Shown here: positions 55,437-64,000 of the stretch, piece by piece
Numbering within the stretch: position 1 is the first letter of the stretch
Layout: each line of letters opens with the position of its first letter
Assembly (NCBI RefSeq): GCF_023023025.1
Contig: NZ_CP095481.1
Span: 5,283,001 to 5,347,000 of the forward strand
Length of the DNA: 64,000 bases
Direction of reading: 5' to 3'
Source of the DNA: Amycolatopsis sp. WQ 127309
Lineage (GTDB): Bacteria; Actinomycetota; Actinomycetes; Mycobacteriales; Pseudonocardiaceae
The notes under the pieces: generated by a model
What the model saw: only the letters and a program-made list of their open reading frames with translations
Told to the model about the DNA's origin: nothing
Databases searched by the model: none
Program-made: the position numbers and the translations under genes

Positions 55437-56606
55437 ATGGCGCCGGCTGTCGTGTGGGACTCCTCCCTGCTGGGTTATGACCTTGGTGGGGATCACCCGT
55501 TCAACCCCGTCCGGCTGGAGCTGACCGTCCGGCTGGCCACCGAACTGGGCGTGCTCGACGGGGTCGAGCTGCTCGTCCCGTCCGCCGCCGGGGACGAGGA
55601 GCTCCTGCGGGTGCACGCGCCCGAGTACCTGGCCGCTGTGCGGGAGGCGCCGGTTGTCGGGTGGGATGTCGGGCATGGGCTCGGGACCTCCGACAACCCC
55701 GTGTTCAGCGACATGCACGACGCGTCGGCGCTGGTGGTCGGGTCGACATTGCTGGCCGCGCGCAAGATCGCCGAGGGTGAGGCGACCCGGGCGGTCAACA
55801 TCGCGGGTGGGCTGCACCACGCGATGCGGGACCGGGCGGCCGGGTTCTGCGTCTACAACGACTGCGCGGTCGCCATCTCGTGGCTGCTCGACCACGGCTT
55901 CGAGCGGATCGCCTACATCGACACCGACGTCCACCACGGCGACGGTGTCCAGGCCGCGTTCTACGACGACCCCCGCGTCCTGACGATCTCGATGCACCAG
56001 CACCCGTTCACGCTCTGGCCCGGCACCGGCTATTCGGCCGAGACGGGCCGGGGCAAGGCCGACGGCACCTCGGTCAACGTGCCGCTGCCGCCGCGCACCC
56101 GGGATCCCGGGTGGCTGCGGGCGTTCAACGCCGTCGTCCCATCCCTGCTGGCCGACTTCGAGCCTCAGCTGCTGTTCACCCAGTGCGGCGTCGACTCCCA
56201 CGAAGAGGATCCGCTCGCCGACCTCTCGTTGTCCGTCGACGGGCACCGGACCATCTACACCACCCTGCGCGACCTCGCCAACACCTACGCGGGTGGCAAG
56301 TGGATCGCCGTCGGCGGGGGCGGTTACCAGCTGATCCGCGTGGTTCCCCGGTCCTGGACGCACCTGATCGCCACCGTGCTCGACCGGGACGTCGACCCGG
56401 CGACGCCGCTGCCGCCCGGCTGGGTTTCCACCGTCACCAAGGCCGCGCCGAACGCCGAGCTGCCGCGGGCCATGACCGACGATCGCGACACGGGGTTCAA
56501 GCCGTGGGGCGACGGCGAGGACGACCCGGTCGACGTCGCCGTCCGGGACACGCGCCGCGCCGTCTTTCCCTCGCACGGCTTGGATCCCGACGACCCCAGG
56601 GACTGA
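55437..56606 (+). CDS. acuC: acetoin utilisation-type deacetylase AcuC (class I HDAC-like)
   Basis: 389 residues. Arginase/deacetylase fold with HPFNPVRLELT at the N-terminus, the double histidine of GGLHHAM (about 126-127), zinc ligands in DTDVHHGDGVQ (about 163-172), a later aspartate in QCGVDSHEEDPLADL, and VGGGGYQL near residue 300. AcuC-type enzymes remove acetyl groups from acetyl-CoA synthetase, reactivating it. Stop TGA is immediately followed by the GTG of the acetyltransferase gene, so deacetylase and acetyltransferase are made together. Confidence 0.93.
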   Translation: MAPAVVWDSSLLGYDLGGDHPFNPVRLELTVRLATELGVLDGVELLVPSAAGDEELLRVHAPEYLAAVREAPVVGWDVGHGLGTSDNPVFSDMHDASALVVGSTLLAARKIAEGEATRAVNIAGGLHHAMRDRAAGFCVYNDCAVAISWLLDHGFERIAYIDTDVHHGDGVQAAFYDDPRVLTISMHQHPFTLWPGTGYSAETGRGKADGTSVNVPLPPRTRDPGWLRAFNAVVPSLLADFEPQLLFTQCGVDSHEEDPLADLSLSVDGHRTIYTTLRDLANTYAGGKWIAVGGGGYQLIRVVPRSWTHLIATVLDRDVDPATPLPPGWVSTVTKAAPNAELPRAMTDDRDTGFKPWGDGEDDPVDVAVRDTRRAVFPSHGLDPDDPRD

Positions 56607-59294
56607 GTGACCATGGCCGGACGGGATCCCTTCGACTACCCCCGTGACTGGGAGGCCGACGTCGTGCTGTCCGACGGCGGCACCGTCCACCTGCGCCCGG
56701 TGCTCCCGACCGACGCCGACGGGCTCGTCTCCTTCCACGGGAAGCTCTCCGAGCGCACCCGCTACTTCCGCTACTTCGGCGCCTACCCGCGGATCCCGGA
56801 GAAGGACCTGAAGCGGTTCTCCACCGTCGACCACCACGACCGGGTCGCCTTCGCCGCGTTCCTCGGCGACGACATCGTCGCGGTCGGCCGCTACGAGCGG
56901 CTGGACAGCGGGCCGTCGGCCGAGGTGGCCTTCGTGGTCAGCGACGTGCACCAGGGCCGGGGCCTCGGCTCGATCCTGCTGGAGCACCTCGCCGCGGCCG
57001 CGTCCGAGAGCGGGCTGCGCCGGTTCGTCGCCGAGGTGCTCGCCGAGAACGCCGCGATGGTCCGCGTCTTCCGCGACGCCGGTTACCAGGTCAGCCGCGA
57101 GATCGAAGAGGGCGTGCTGCACCTGGAGTTCGACATCGACCCGACCGAGGAGTCGCTGGCCGTCGCCCGGTCGCGAGAGCAGGCCGCCGAGGCGCGCAGC
57201 GTGCACAACCTGCTGCACCCGGCGTCGGTCGCGGTGATCGGCGCGTCCACCGACCCGGGCAAGGTCGGGCACGTCGCCTTCGTGAACCTCCTCGCCGCCG
57301 CGTTCACCGGCACCGTCTACCCGGTCAACCCGGAGCACCGCTCGGTGCGCGGCGTGCGCGCCTACCCGTCGGTGCTCGACATCCCGGACTCGGTCGACCT
57401 GGCGCTGGTCGCGGTGCCGGCTGAGGCCGTCGAGTCCGTACTGGACGCCTGCCTGGCCAAGGGCGTGAAGACGCTGCTGATCGTGTCCGGCGGCTTCGGC
57501 GAGGCGGGCCCGCACGGCCTGCACGCCGAGCTGCGGCTGGTCGGCGAGGCCCGGGCGCACGGCATGCGCGTCGTCGGGCCGAACGCGCTCGGCGTGCTGA
57601 ACACCGCGCCCGGCATCCGGCTCAACGCCACCCTCGCGCCGCGGCTGCCGGGCCGCGGCCGCACCGGCTTCTTCTGCCAGTCCGGCGCGCTGGGCACGGC
57701 GATCCTGGCCGACGCCGAAGCGCGCGGGCTCGGCCTGTCGACGTTCGTCTCGGCGGGCAACCGCGCCGACGTCTCCGGCAACGACCTGCTGCAGTACTGG
57801 GAAACCGACCCGGACACCGACCTCGTGCTGCTGTACCTGGAGTCCTTCGGCAACCCGCGCAAGTTCGCCCGGCTGGCGCGGCGGCTGGGGCGGACGAAGC
57901 CGATCGTCGCGGTGAAGTCGGGGCGGCACGCGGTCCGCTCGCAGCTGGCTGCGACGTCCACCGAGATCGACGAGATCAGCGTCCAGGCCCTGTTCGAGCA
58001 GGCCGGCGTCGTGCGGGTCGAGTCGCTGGCGCAGCTGTTCGACACCGCGCTCGTGTTCGCCCACCAGCCGCTGCCCGCCGGGCCGCGGATCGCCATCGTC
58101 GGCAACTCCAGCGCGATCGGGCTGCTCGCCGCCGACACCGCCCGCGCGCAGGGGCTGCGGCTGGCGTCGGACCCGGTGGACGTCGGCCCGCAGGCCGGTC
58201 CGGAGGAGTTCGCCGCCGCGGTGGGGGAGGCGCTGACCTCGCCGGACACCGACGCGCTGGTCGTCGTCTTCGCGCCGCCGGTGGCGATCCCCGGCACCGC
58301 GTACGCGCGCGCCCTGCGGGAGACCGTCGTCGAACTGGGGCAGCGCAAGCCGATCGTCTCGACGTTCCTCGCCGCCGAAGGCGTCCCGCACGAGCTGGCG
58401 GTGTCGACCGAAGACGGCGTCCCGACGCGCGGCTCGATCCCGTCGTACCCGAGCCCGGAACGCGCGGTCAACGCGCTGGCGAAGGTCGTCCGGTACGCGG
58501 CCTGGCGGCAGCGTCCACAAGGGACACTGGTCCGGCCGTCGGGGATCCACACCGAGCAGGCGCAGGTGATCGTGCGCGAGCTGCTGGCCGCGGAGGACGG
58601 CAAGGCGATCCTCCTGACGGACCCCGACGTGGTGCGGCTGCTGGGGTGTTACGGCATCGACGTCGTCCCGTTCCGTGTGGTGTCCACTGTGGACGACGCG
58701 GTCGCGGCGGCGGCCGAGCTGCGCTACCCGGTGACGCTCAAGGCCGTCGACGAGCGGCTGCGCGGCCGGCCCGACCTCGCCGGGGTGCGGCTCGACCTGG
58801 CGTCGGAGGACGCGGTGCGCACGGCCTACGCGGTGCTGCGCGAGATCTCCGGCGAGGACGACGTGTACGTGCAGCAGATGGCGCCGAAGGGCCTGTCGTG
58901 CGTGATCGGGCTGCAGGACGACCCGTCGTTCGGCTCGCTGGTGTCGTTCGGGCTGTCCGGCCTGGTCAGCACGCTGCTGGGGGACCGCGCCTACCGGGCG
59001 GTGCCGGTCACCGACGTCGACGCGGCCACGCTGCTGCGCGAGCCGCGGACGGCGCCGCTGCTCACCGGCTACCGCGGTGACGAGCCCGCCGACCTCGCCG
59101 CGCTGCAGGACATGGTGCTGCGCGTGGCCGCGCTCGCCGAGGACAACCCCGAGGTGCGGTCGCTGACGCTGGACCCGATCCTGGCCTCGCCCGACGGCGC
59201 GTTCGTCGCGAACGCCCGCCTGGTGCTGGGCCCGCCGCCGTCCCGGCCCGACACCGGCCCGCGGCGCCTGCGCGCCATCAACCCCCAGGACTGA
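56607..59294 (+). CDS. GNAT protein acetyltransferase fused to acyl-CoA synthetase-like domains (Pat-like)
   Basis: 895 residues from GTG 56607; ATG 56613 is an alternative. An N-terminal GNAT domain (about 20-185) has VHQGRGLGSILLEHLAAAA, the acetyl-CoA loop. It is followed by an NDP-forming acyl-CoA synthetase-like region: CoA-binding ASTDPGKVGHVAFVNLL, FCQSGALGTAIL, and an ATP-grasp-like end (VTLKAVDERLRGRPDLAGVRL). In true synthetases the phospho-histidine sits in a SHTG motif; here the aligned sequence is ATSTEIDE, so the synthetase part is probably non-catalytic. GNAT at the N-terminus is the order described for Streptomyces PatA. Inactivates acetyl-CoA synthetase by lysine acetylation, opposite to AcuC. 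Confidence 0.88.
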   Translation: MTMAGRDPFDYPRDWEADVVLSDGGTVHLRPVLPTDADGLVSFHGKLSERTRYFRYFGAYPRIPEKDLKRFSTVDHHDRVAFAAFLGDDIVAVGRYERLDSGPSAEVAFVVSDVHQGRGLGSILLEHLAAAASESGLRRFVAEVLAENAAMVRVFRDAGYQVSREIEEGVLHLEFDIDPTEESLAVARSREQAAEARSVHNLLHPASVAVIGASTDPGKVGHVAFVNLLAAAFTGTVYPVNPEHRSVRGVRAYPSVLDIPDSVDLALVAVPAEAVESVLDACLAKGVKTLLIVSGGFGEAGPHGLHAELRLVGEARAHGMRVVGPNALGVLNTAPGIRLNATLAPRLPGRGRTGFFCQSGALGTAILADAEARGLGLSTFVSAGNRADVSGNDLLQYWETDPDTDLVLLYLESFGNPRKFARLARRLGRTKPIVAVKSGRHAVRSQLAATSTEIDEISVQALFEQAGVVRVESLAQLFDTALVFAHQPLPAGPRIAIVGNSSAIGLLAADTARAQGLRLASDPVDVGPQAGPEEFAAAVGEALTSPDTDALVVVFAPPVAIPGTAYARALRETVVELGQRKPIVSTFLAAEGVPHELAVSTEDGVPTRGSIPSYPSPERAVNALAKVVRYAAWRQRPQGTLVRPSGIHTEQAQVIVRELLAAEDGKAILLTDPDVVRLLGCYGIDVVPFRVVSTVDDAVAAAAELRYPVTLKAVDERLRGRPDLAGVRLDLASEDAVRTAYAVLREISGEDDVYVQQMAPKGLSCVIGLQDDPSFGSLVSFGLSGLVSTLLGDRAYRAVPVTDVDAATLLREPRTAPLLTGYRGDEPADLAALQDMVLRVAALAEDNPEVRSLTLDPILASPDGAFVANARLVLGPPPSRPDTGPRRLRAINPQD

Positions 59295-59296
59295 GC

Positions 59297-60424
59297 ATGC
59301 TCACCGAACTGCTGACCCGGCACGCCGCGGACCTGCCTGGCGCGGTCGCCCTCGTCGCGCGGGGCGACCAGGTCGAGGTGGCGGCGGTCGGCTCGGCCGA
59401 CGCCGGGGGCACCGTGCCGATGGCCCGGGACTCGCTGTTCCGCATCGCGTCGCTGACCAAGCCGCTCGTGGCCGCGGCGGTCATGCTCCTCGTCGATGGC
59501 GGCGAGCTCACGCTGGACGACCCGATCGCGCGCTGGCTGCCGGAATTGGCGTCCCCGGTGGTCGTGCGCACACCCAGCGGTCCGGTCGACGACGTCGTGC
59601 CGGCGGCCCGGCCGATCACGGTCGAGGACCTGCTGAGCTTCCGCTGCGGGTACGGCCTCGCGGCCGACATGGGGTTGCCCGCGGTGGACCTGCTGCTCCA
59701 GGTGCTGGGCCACCCGGCCGAGGCGTCCCGCGCGCTGCCGCCGGACGAGTGGCTGGCGGCGCTGGGCCAGGTCCCGCTGCTGCGCCAGCCCGGTGCGGCG
59801 TGGCTGTACGACACCCCGTCGGACCTGCAGGGCGTGCTGATCGCGCGGGTGTCGGGCCGGTCGCTGCCGGAGTTCCTGGCGGAGCGGCTGTTCGGGCCGC
59901 TCGGCATGGCCGACACCGGGTTCTCGGTGCCGACGCCGGCACTGGGCCGGTTCACCAGCGCCTACCGGCAGGGCGCGGCCGGGCTCGTGCTGGCCGACCC
60001 GCCGGAGGGCCGGTGGAGTGCCGAACCGGTGTTCCCGTCCGGCGGGGGCGGCCTGGTTTCGACGGCCGACGACCTGCTCGCGTTCGCCCGCTGCCTGCTG
60101 GCCGGGGGTGCGGTGGCCGGGCGCCGGCTGCTGGCGCCGGAATCGGTGCGCCTGCTGACGAGCGATCACCTGACGGCTGCGCAGCGCGCGGCGGCGAGCC
60201 TGTTCCTGCAGGGCCAGGGCTGGGGGTTCGGCGGTTCGGTCGACGTGGCGCCGACGCGGCCGTGGCACACGCCCGGCCGCTACGGCTGGATCGGCGGCGC
60301 GGGCACGGCGGCCCACCTGATCCCGGCGACGGGCACGGTCACGGTCCTGCTGACCCAGCTCCAGATGACCGATCCGCACCCGACGCCGTTGATGCAGGAG
60401 TTCTGGACCTACGCGGCGAAATAG
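59297..60424 (+). CDS. class C beta-lactamase-related serine hydrolase
   Basis: 375 residues, no clear signal peptide. Nucleophile motif S-x-x-K as SLTK (about residue 53). YDTP (about residue 174) replaces the YxN motif, as in esterase-type members. HTPGRYGWIGGAG is the third motif region. The gene starts 3 nt after the acetyltransferase stop. Members hydrolyse esters or D-amino-acid amides; a resistance role is not implied. Confidence 0.9.
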   Translation: MLTELLTRHAADLPGAVALVARGDQVEVAAVGSADAGGTVPMARDSLFRIASLTKPLVAAAVMLLVDGGELTLDDPIARWLPELASPVVVRTPSGPVDDVVPAARPITVEDLLSFRCGYGLAADMGLPAVDLLLQVLGHPAEASRALPPDEWLAALGQVPLLRQPGAAWLYDTPSDLQGVLIARVSGRSLPEFLAERLFGPLGMADTGFSVPTPALGRFTSAYRQGAAGLVLADPPEGRWSAEPVFPSGGGGLVSTADDLLAFARCLLAGGAVAGRRLLAPESVRLLTSDHLTAAQRAAASLFLQGQGWGFGGSVDVAPTRPWHTPGRYGWIGGAGTAAHLIPATGTVTVLLTQLQMTDPHPTPLMQEFWTYAAK

Positions 60425-61462
60425 CTACGGCGCGGCCAGTTCGTCGCCCAGGGTGAGCAGCTGCGGGGTGGCCGGGCCCAGCAGGAACTCCAGGCGCTTC
60501 GCCGCCACGAAGTACCGGTGCACCACGTGCTCGACGTCGATGCCGACGCCGCCGTGGACGTGGACCGTCGTGTGGGCCACCCGGTGCCCGGCCTCCGCGG
60601 CCCAGAACTTGGCCGTCGCCACCGCTTCCGTCGCCGGGAGGTCCGACGCGAGCCGCCACGCCGCCTGCAGCGACGTCAGCCGCACCGCCTCGACGTCCAC
60701 GTACGCGTCCGCGAGCCGCTGGCGGACCGCCTGGAAGCCGCCGATCACGTGGTCGAACTGCTTCCGCTCGGCCGCGTAGGCCGCCGTCAGCTCCAGCGCC
60801 CGTTCGACGACGCCCAGCTGCTGCGCGCACACCCCGGCCGTGCCGCGCAGGCGCAGCCACTCGCCGATCGGACCGAGGGAAATCCCGGCCACGTCGGACA
60901 GTTCCAGCAACGCCGCGTCCGCGTGGTCGACCGTCTGCTGCGGTCGCACGGTGACCCCCGGGGCCGCCGCGTCGACCAGGAACACCTCGTCGGGCGCCGC
61001 CACCAGGAAGCCGTGGGCGAACGCGCCGAACGGCACCGCGGACCGGGTGCCGGTCAGGCGGCCGCCGGTCACCCGGAAGCCGCACGGCGCGCCCGGGTCC
61101 GGCAGCGCCACCGTGAGCACGCGCTCGCCGCGCAGCACTGGCAGCACCCAGCGGTCCACCAGCTCCGGCGTGCCGAACTCCGCCAGCGCCGCCGCCGCCA
61201 TCGTGATCGACGTCAGGTAGGGGACCGCGGCCACCGCGCGGCCGATCTCGGTCAGCACCGCGCACTGCTCCAGCAGCCCGAACCCGCCGCCGCCGAGCGA
61301 CGACGGCAGCGCCGCGTCGAGCACACCCGCCTGGCCCAGTGCCGTCCACAGTGGAGCGTCGAAGCCGCCGGTGCCGTGCGGGTCGTGGGTGAGCTTGTCT
61401 TCCAGGATCCGCCGGGCCAGCGCGGCGAGGTCGGCCGACGCCTCGGAGGGAGTGAAGTCCAT
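60425..61462 (-). CDS. acyl-CoA dehydrogenase subunit (ChsE5/FadE27-like)
   Basis: 345 residues, shorter and more divergent than its partner. N-terminal helical domain with LGQAGVLDAALPSSLGGGGFGLLEQC, a mid beta-domain and C-terminal helices including AAYAAERKQFDHVIGGFQAV and VHVHGGVGIDVEHVVHRYF. The gene lies 8 nt after the larger dehydrogenase gene. Steroid-degrading actinobacteria use alpha2beta2 acyl-CoA dehydrogenases made of two such adjacent genes, in which each subunit contributes part of the active site. Side-chain beta-oxidation is therefore the likely role. Confidence 0.85.
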   Translation of the reverse strand: MDFTPSEASADLAALARRILEDKLTHDPHGTGGFDAPLWTALGQAGVLDAALPSSLGGGGFGLLEQCAVLTEIGRAVAAVPYLTSITMAAAALAEFGTPELVDRWVLPVLRGERVLTVALPDPGAPCGFRVTGGRLTGTRSAVPFGAFAHGFLVAAPDEVFLVDAAAPGVTVRPQQTVDHADAALLELSDVAGISLGPIGEWLRLRGTAGVCAQQLGVVERALELTAAYAAERKQFDHVIGGFQAVRQRLADAYVDVEAVRLTSLQAAWRLASDLPATEAVATAKFWAAEAGHRVAHTTVHVHGGVGIDVEHVVHRYFVAAKRLEFLLGPATPQLLTLGDELAAP

Positions 61463-61470
61463 GGGTGCTC

Positions 61471-62634
61471 CTAGCGCGTGACGGGCAGGCCGAGGGCGGT
61501 CGCGGCGATCATGTCCCGCTGGATCTCGTTGGTGCCGCCGCCGAAGGTGAGGATCAGCGCCGAGCGGTGCTGCCGTTCGATCCGCCCGGCCAGCAGCGCG
61601 CCCGGCGAGCCGTCGCGGACGACGGCCGCCGCGCCGAGCACCTCCATCAGCAGCCGGTACGCCTCGATCGCGAACTCCGTGCCGTACACCTTGGTCGCCG
61701 ACGCGTCGGCCGGCCCCAGCTCGCTCGCCGCGGCCGCCCAGGCGATCCGCCAGTTCCGCAGCTTCAGGTATTCCGCGCCGGCGTGCACCCGCGCGAGGTG
61801 CAGCCGCACCCACTCCTGGTCGATGGCGCCGGTCTCCTTCGCCCACGCCAGGACGTCGGCCAGGGCCTTGCGGACCGGTGCGGACGACGTCAGCGCGACG
61901 CGCTCGTGGTTGAGCTGGTTGGTGATCAGCGGCCAGCCCGCGTTCTCCTCGGCCACGCGCGCCGACACCGGCACGCGCACGCCGTCGTAGTAGGTCGCGC
62001 TGGTGCCCGCGCCCGCCACCGTGTGGACCTTGGTCCAGGAGAACCCGGGCGCCGTCGTCGGCACGATCAGGATCGACAGGCCGCGGTGCTTCTTCGCCTC
62101 CGGGTCGGTCCGGACGGCGAGCCAGACGTAGTCGGCGTGCTCGATCAGGCTCGTCCACATCTTCTGGCCGGTGACGACGTACTCGTCGCCGTCGCGCACC
62201 GCGCGTGTCCGCAGCGACGCGAGGTCGGTGCCGGCCTCCGGCTCGGAGTAGCCGATCGAGAAGTGCAGCTCGCCGGCGGCGATCTTCGGCAGGTAGAACG
62301 CCTTCTGCTCGTCGGTGCCGTAGCGCATGATGGTCGGCCCGACGGTGTTCACCGTCAGGAACGGGACCGGCACCCCGGCGACCGCCGCCTCGTCGGTGAA
62401 GATGAGCTGGTCGAGCATCGGCCGGCCTTGACCGCCGTACTCCGGCGGCCAGCCGAGCGCGAGCCAGCCGTCCTTGCCCAGCTGCCGGACGACGTCCTTG
62501 TAGACCAGGCCGTCGCCGTACTCGCCGCTGCCCGCGCGGAGGCCGGCACGACGCTCCGGCGTCATCAGCTCGGCGAAGTACTCCCGCAGCTCCGCGGCCA
62601 GTGCGCGCTGCTCCGGCGTGTAGTCGATCCGCAC
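61471..62634 (-). CDS. acyl-CoA dehydrogenase subunit (ChsE4/FadE26-like)
   Basis: 387 residues from GTG 62634. Complete acyl-CoA dehydrogenase plan: LGKDGWLALGWPPEYGGQG, FSIGYSEPEAGTDLASLRTRA, GQKMWTSLIEHADYVWLAVRT, and ALILTFGGGTNEIQRDMIA. Same gene order as mycobacterial fadE26-fadE27 (ChsE4-ChsE5), which dehydrogenate steroid side-chain CoA esters. It is divergent from a ferredoxin/SDR pair across a KstR-type operator. Confidence 0.88.
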   Translation of the reverse strand: MRIDYTPEQRALAAELREYFAELMTPERRAGLRAGSGEYGDGLVYKDVVRQLGKDGWLALGWPPEYGGQGRPMLDQLIFTDEAAVAGVPVPFLTVNTVGPTIMRYGTDEQKAFYLPKIAAGELHFSIGYSEPEAGTDLASLRTRAVRDGDEYVVTGQKMWTSLIEHADYVWLAVRTDPEAKKHRGLSILIVPTTAPGFSWTKVHTVAGAGTSATYYDGVRVPVSARVAEENAGWPLITNQLNHERVALTSSAPVRKALADVLAWAKETGAIDQEWVRLHLARVHAGAEYLKLRNWRIAWAAAASELGPADASATKVYGTEFAIEAYRLLMEVLGAAAVVRDGSPGALLAGRIERQHRSALILTFGGGTNEIQRDMIAATALGLPVTR

Positions 62635-62659
62635 CCGTCACCTCGATCCGGCGTTATAG

Positions 62660-62673
62660 TAGAACCTGTTCTA
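62660..62673. promoter_or_regulatory. KstR operator
   Basis: TAGAACCTGTTCTA, a perfect palindrome matching the KstR consensus TnnAACnnGTTnnA. It lies between the divergent dehydrogenase and ferredoxin starts (62634 and 62705), so it would serve both directions. Confidence 0.8.
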
Positions 62674-62704
62674 GTTGTACCAGGACTGACGCGGCGGAGG
62701 AAGC

Positions 62705-62896
62705 ATGGAGATCGGCGTCGATCGTTCGCTCTGCGAGGCGAACGCGGTGTGCTTGGGGTTCGCACCGGACATCTTCGACCTCGACGACGACGAAGAACTG
62801 GTCATCCAGCCGGGTCCGGTGCCCGGCGACCAGGCGGAACGGGTCTCCGGTGCGGTGCGGGGCTGCCCGAAGAACGCCCTGTTCATCGTCAGTTAG
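62705..62896 (+). CDS. small 3Fe-4S-type ferredoxin (FdxD-like)
   Basis: 63 residues. Cluster ligands C10, C16 and C54 (SLCEANAVCLG, GCPKNA). The position of the second cysteine of a 4Fe-4S motif is N13, as in the atypical single-cluster ferredoxins of steroid-degrading mycobacteria, so a [3Fe-4S] cluster is expected. Mycobacterial fdxD occupies the same place, divergent from fadE26. Electron carrier for a P450 or reductase of sterol catabolism. Confidence 0.88.
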   Translation: MEIGVDRSLCEANAVCLGFAPDIFDLDDDEELVIQPGPVPGDQAERVSGAVRGCPKNALFIVS

Positions 62897-62925
62897 CGGT
62901 GTTTACTGAAAAGCTTGCCCAAAAC

Positions 62926-62939
62926 GAGAACAGATTCTA
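62926..62939. promoter_or_regulatory. degenerate KstR-like site before the SDR
   Basis: GAGAACAGATTCTA keeps AAC and TCTA of the palindrome but has ATT in place of GTT and G in place of the first T. It lies in the 83-bp gap between ferredoxin and SDR genes. Confidence 0.4.
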
Positions 62940-62979
62940 GTGTAGGCCCGTCAACCAGGACTCGATGAGGAGGCCTCGC

Positions 62980-64000
<1,021 letters not shown>

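Overview
The window is chromosomal DNA from a high-GC actinomycete of the Pseudonocardiales, most like Amycolatopsis. The evidence is uniformly GC-rich codon use, frequent GTG starts, and mycobacteria-like gene neighbourhoods: miaB with an Rv2732c-like gene, a DUF349 gene, miaA and dapF; lexA divergent from a LysM gene and followed by nrdR and an intein-bearing nrdJ; ideR; and a KstR-type steroid block. A 53-bp palindrome also occurs in two opposite copies. No rRNA, tRNA or CRISPR array was found.

Positions 1-14340 form an accessory island of conflict or signalling genes. A partial SARP/NB-ARC regulator runs off the left edge and is divergent from a von Willebrand A gene. Between them lie two triplets of heptamer repeats at exact 11-bp spacing, the arrangement bound by SARP regulators. 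A tightly coupled leftward operon (11007 to 2813) encodes a TIR protein, a degenerate MinD/KGGVGR-like ATPase, a TPR-CHAT protease, an unknown protein and a beta-propeller-like protein with a C-terminal TIR domain. A third set of 11-bp-spaced repeats lies in front of it. Next come a decayed IS630 transposase and a SEFIR-membrane-NACHT-membrane gene. Three island genes are broken by frameshifts, one of them several times, while nearly all of the core genes are intact. The island therefore looks acquired and decaying, unless its indels are assembly errors.

Positions 14711-34163 are core genome: tRNA modification (miaB, miaA), lysine/peptidoglycan synthesis (dapF), an archaeal-type valyl-tRNA synthetase, an MFS exporter with a divergent HTH regulator and a candidate operator, hflX, then lexA, a ChiZ/DivS-like LysM gene, nrdR and nrdJ. 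The lexA intergenic region carries two near-consensus SOS boxes. The nrdR leader carries a NrdR-box-like site and three DnaA-box-like nonamers spaced exactly 32 bp apart. NrdJ is interrupted by a 356-residue intein with two LAGLIDADG-like motifs.

Positions 34204-54103 hold small metabolic and regulatory genes: a VOC protein, a ferritin-like protein, TetR/azoreductase/SMR with a perfect operator palindrome, a prolyl oligopeptidase, a zinc peptidase, a MocR regulator, a CBS protein, a DUF4139 protein, an S15 peptidase, a two-component system, an M23 peptidase, a DUF4192 protein and an ideR-galK-galE operon.

Positions 54241-64000 hold a sulfurtransferase, then acuC beside a GNAT/acyl-CoA-synthetase-like acetyltransferase (probable reversible lysine acetylation), and a serine hydrolase. 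The window ends in a steroid side-chain degradation cluster: two acyl-CoA dehydrogenases divergent from a ferredoxin and two SDRs, with a KstR-type operator between the divergent units.
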